From assembly GCA_905250125.1 (NCBI GenBank), contig CAJNOL010000344.1:64924-128923 (forward strand): a stretch of DNA of 64,000 nucleotides. The letters are read 5' to 3'. Made by a program: the position numbers and the translations under genes. This stretch comes from Rotaria sordida. Lineage: Eukaryota; Rotifera; Eurotatoria; Philodinida; Philodinidae. The notes under the pieces are model-generated. The model saw only the letters and a list, made by a program, of their open reading frames with translations, made no database searches and was not told where the DNA came from. Below are positions 61,059-64,000 of this stretch, one piece after another (position 1 is the first letter of the stretch; each line of letters begins with the position of its first letter).

Positions 61059-62793
61059 TTATTGTTTTGGATCAGGTGGATTTGCTTCTTTAGGTGGTAA
61101 TGCTGCACGACCTATTTTCAATGCAGTTGCTACTTGAGTAAAATATGATCCTTGATGTTCAGCTATTTTTAATTCTAAATCGGTTGGTTTTCGTGATCCA
61201 TCACTACCAGCATAAGTACCTACAAAAAAATCAAAATGAAGTAAAAAATTAAATATATATGTATGTGCAGAATGTTTCAAAAGTTCTAATGAAAATGTGA
61301 ATAGTTCCTCAACAATTCAAGAGATTTAAATATTTTTTTCTTAAGAGTTTAATCACATATTTATTAAAGTTTTCAGAGTTTTATTAACAGCCACACTCGA
61401 GTCAACTTCAATTATAAAATGCAAAGCTGCAAGTCAAATTCGACAGAAACACGCCAACTAAATCTTATATTAGAACTACATTTCAGCGGTTTTGTGAAAT
61501 TTGTATTATCAAAAATCGATCATCAAAAATCGATCCCGTTCTAGAAGATCATAGAGAAATTACTGAAGAAAAAGTTAAGAATGTTTGTGAAAATGAGCTA
61601 GAATCGAGTATTTGATATAGTACACAAGCTTACTTATTACCACAAACAATAACATATCGGATTATGACCAAATATTTCTTATTAAAATACAATTTATTCA
61701 ACAATCCAACGAAGAAGAATGACATAAACGAACACTTAATCCTAACTCATTTTTACATAAATCATTAATTTCACCGACTTTTTCGGCAGTACTCGTTTCA
61801 GAAAATTGCTGAAATATGTTAATAAGGTAATGTTTAGCTTGCATATTTTTTTTGCAAATTTAATTTCTAGTTATCATTTTACAATGCTGACTTATTCGAA
61901 TTTCATCATGAGTAAAACTATTTCTATTCTGTAGATACAAAATATTTTATCTGAAAACTTTAATGGATATATGATTAAACTGTTAAAAAAAATATTTTCA
62001 AAGGTTCTATTCATATGTTCATTCGGACTTTTGAAACATCCTGTGTATATATGATTAATAACTTACCAGCACCATATGCACTACCACCATGAATTTCATC
62101 CATATTAGCTAAAAGTGGACTTGTATAACCAATTGGTACCTATTTTTAAAAATAATAAGATAAGAAAATTTATTATAAATACATACAAATAACATTCCAT
62201 GATGAATAAAATTTGTTAATGATGTTAATGTTGTTGTTTCTTGTCTAAAAGAAATTGTGTAAATTGTTGTTTGTTTTTTTTTTTATTGTAAATTATTTTC
62301 TTACCCTCCAGCTTGAGTACCAGTTGAAAAGAATACACCAATTGGTTTTCCAACAAGTGAACCTTTCATCCATAATCCACCTGTTGCATCCCATATAGCT
62401 TTAACTTGTGCAGGCATTCCACCAAAACGAGTTGGATAACCAAATAGAATACCATCACAATTAACTAATGCATCTTCCAGTGTAACGGTATTTTCAGTAC
62501 CAGGTGCGAATGATATTGTTGGAACAGTTTTATCTTTTTCTGGTGCATGCATTTTTGTTAGAACTTCTTTTGATAATGTTTCTGGTACTTGAATTAAACG
62601 AGCTTCAGCACCAGCGGCTTCAACACCTTTTAATATAGATTTAGCCACTAGAAATATAAATATTTATTTTATTAAAATATTTCATTTTATTTTTCTTTTT
62701 AATTTTAAATTTACATGTTGCAATATGACCATACATTGAATAGTAGATAATATGAATTCGTGTTTTATTACTAGTTGTAACTTTTGAAGCCAT
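61059..62793 (-). CDS. WrbA-like NAD(P)H:quinone oxidoreductase (flavodoxin-like)
   Basis: Five exons, in gene order: 62793-62715, 62647-62305, 62244-62187, 62139-62067, 61219-61059; 714 nt, 237 aa. Predicted FMN enzyme that reduces quinones by two electrons, avoiding semiquinone radicals. The N-terminal FMN phosphate loop is YYSMYGHIATLA, followed by GYPTRFGGMPAQVKAIWD and FFSTGTQAGGQETT (flavin isoalloxazine loop). The C-terminal block is GGSAYGAGTYAGSDGSRKP followed by an ELKIAEHQG helix, typical of WrbA/Pst2-type proteins. A Pro-rich tail ends the protein. The family is common in bacteria, fungi and plants and unusual in animals, so an origin by horizontal transfer followed by intron gain is plausible but unproven. 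The last intron (847 bp) contains a mariner relic; the other three are about 47-67 bp. Confidence 0.95.
61258..62050 (+). mobile_element. mariner-like element relic in the WrbA-like intron
   Basis: Terminal inverted repeats: GCAGAATGTTTCAAAAGTTC at about 61266-61285 pairs with the inverse of GACTTTTGAAACATCCTGTG near 62027-62046, each next to TATATA, fitting TA target duplication. The + strand at about 61438-61670 reads transposase-like pieces: FDRNTPTKSYIRTTFQRF, then HREITEEKVKNVCENELES, matching the two-HTH N-terminal region of mariner transposases, with a stop soon after. The catalytic domain is deleted or unrecognisable, giving an element of about 0.8 kb. Confidence 0.65.
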
Positions 62794-64000
62794 TAATTGA
62801 AATTTTGTAATATTATAAATTCTAGATAGAATATAAACAATTATTTCAAAATACTTCCTATAGAATAGGTCATTTCGTTTCTATTTATAGATTTTTGTTT
62901 TTTTCTTTCCATTGCGTTCTATGCAATGTCATTTTTATATATTGCAATCGTTATTATGATATATTATTATCGTTTCTGTTTGACATATTTTTGTTTTATC
63001 AGTATAAGTTTGTCGAGTACAGTAGGTCATGGCGAATGTCAAATAGAAATTTCCTGTAAGAATTTTAATAAATTCGATTAATTCTCTATTGACTTATATG
63101 ATTGACTTTTTAAAATTTTCTTCTCATATTTATCTATAAGATATCCTTTGAGACGTACTATCTACAACGTTATAATCGATAATGATATATTTCGTTTATT
63201 TTTTTTTTGCATGTTTTTTTTTTCTTGTCAAAAGATTGATCATAGAAATATTTTATTTTTCATAGATCAAATCAAATCAAATCCTTTTGATTAATGTCAA
63301 TGATTATTACTATGAAGCAACATATATTAAAATATAATTTATCATATATTTATTTTTATGTCATATTATTCGCAGAGACAAAGTAAATCTATTGTGAGAA
63401 ACAGAAGTATATATGCAGTTGATTTATCATAATTTCTATGTCTGATGAATATATTTAATTAATGTATAAAGGTGTAGTCCTGTGAAATTTTTAAATGCTA
63501 TGAGAGAAAATACTTATAGAAATAGATAATGAAAAAAAATAAGTTTTCACCGCTATTCATACAGGATTAAAATATTAAATGCAATGAAACTTCTTTAATT
63601 ATTATGGGAAATTCCATTATCTATATGACAGACATATCAACATTTCCCTCAGTAAGTTGAAAGGACGTTAGCATGTTTGTCGCGATCTTTGAGACATGAT
63701 GTGGGAGATTGGTTTCATTTTCTCGCCGTATACATCAATATTCATTAACGATCATGTTTCACAGAAGCATTATAACAGTAAAAGAGAAATCTTAGGTAAT
63801 TTCTGTAGTGATTTCCTTGATATATAATTACAAAATAATTCTCAAAGAACATTTTGTCAATAAGTATAATAGAGAGTTTTTTAGAAATTAATTATATTGA
63901 TCGGTAGAAGTTGAATTAATCTTATGATTTTATGAAGTAAATTAACAATTAAAAAAAAAGTTAAAAATAAAAAAACTGTTTTAGTTGACATACCAGAACT
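62794..64000. other. upstream flank of the WrbA-like gene
   Basis: Promoter side of the minus-strand gene, then AT-rich sequence to the window edge. No gene recognised. The last bases (63985-63994) could be a minus-strand splice donor of a gene beyond the edge, but this is too little to call. Confidence 0.4.

Noticed and set aside
63970..64000. Exon end of another minus-strand gene at the window edge
   Set aside because: Only a donor-like GTATGT on the minus strand; too little sequence to judge.
1..64000. tRNA, rRNA, CRISPR, prokaryotic operons or viral genes
   Set aside because: No cloverleaf with consensus T-loop, no rRNA blocks, no spaced direct repeats. Gene structure is eukaryotic throughout, and no viral gene was recognised.

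Overview
The window is eukaryotic nuclear DNA, very AT-rich, with compact multi-exon genes whose introns are mostly about 45-65 bp (GT-AG) and with many decayed DNA transposons between genes and in the few long introns. Gene content, intron size and a WrbA-type quinone oxidoreductase (common in fungi, plants and bacteria, rare in animals) suggest a small invertebrate, most likely a bdelloid rotifer. That assignment is an inference; no species marker is present. All gene models below were spliced by hand, and the exon sums of all eight are divisible by three.

Layout. 0.4-5.65 kb: a 16-exon ABCG (white-type) half-transporter on the + strand. 5.7-9.15 kb: mariner-like relics, then a decayed partial copy of the 3' half of the ABCG gene. 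9.8-12.8 kb: a cytosolic HSP70 with eight exons and a C-terminal EEVD. 12.8-15.2 kb: gene-poor, with one foldback element. 15.25-24.34 kb (minus): an RRP12-like ribosome biogenesis gene that appears to lack a large N-proximal part; its long introns hold foldback elements and a LINE relic. 24.45-29.52 kb (minus): an EXD3/Mut-7-like exonuclease ending only 106 bp before the RRP12 start, a candidate for polycistronic transcription with trans-splicing. 31.45-36.08 and 38.10-43.61 kb (minus): two tandem GLUT-type sugar transporters. The first carries a small secreted-protein gene on the opposite strand inside one intron; the second has lost residues of the sugar site. 43.6-50.8 kb: repeats and two decayed genes (an EGF/transmembrane fragment and a protein with tandem PBZ-like zinc fingers). 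50.8-51.5 kb (minus): a secreted CAP/SCP protein. 54.6-57.6 kb: a decayed PIF/Harbinger-like transposase beside nested inverted repeats. 58.2-59.2 kb: a second, inverted copy of a repeat also found at 44.4-44.9 kb. 61.06-62.79 kb (minus): the WrbA-like gene with a mariner relic in its last intron.

The genes do not form one pathway. EXD3-like and RRP12 are both RNA-related and may be co-transcribed, and the two GLUTs are a diverged tandem pair. The most striking structural theme is how many long introns contain a long-inverted-repeat (hairpin) element, apparently from several families, which accounts for much of the intron length in otherwise compact genes.
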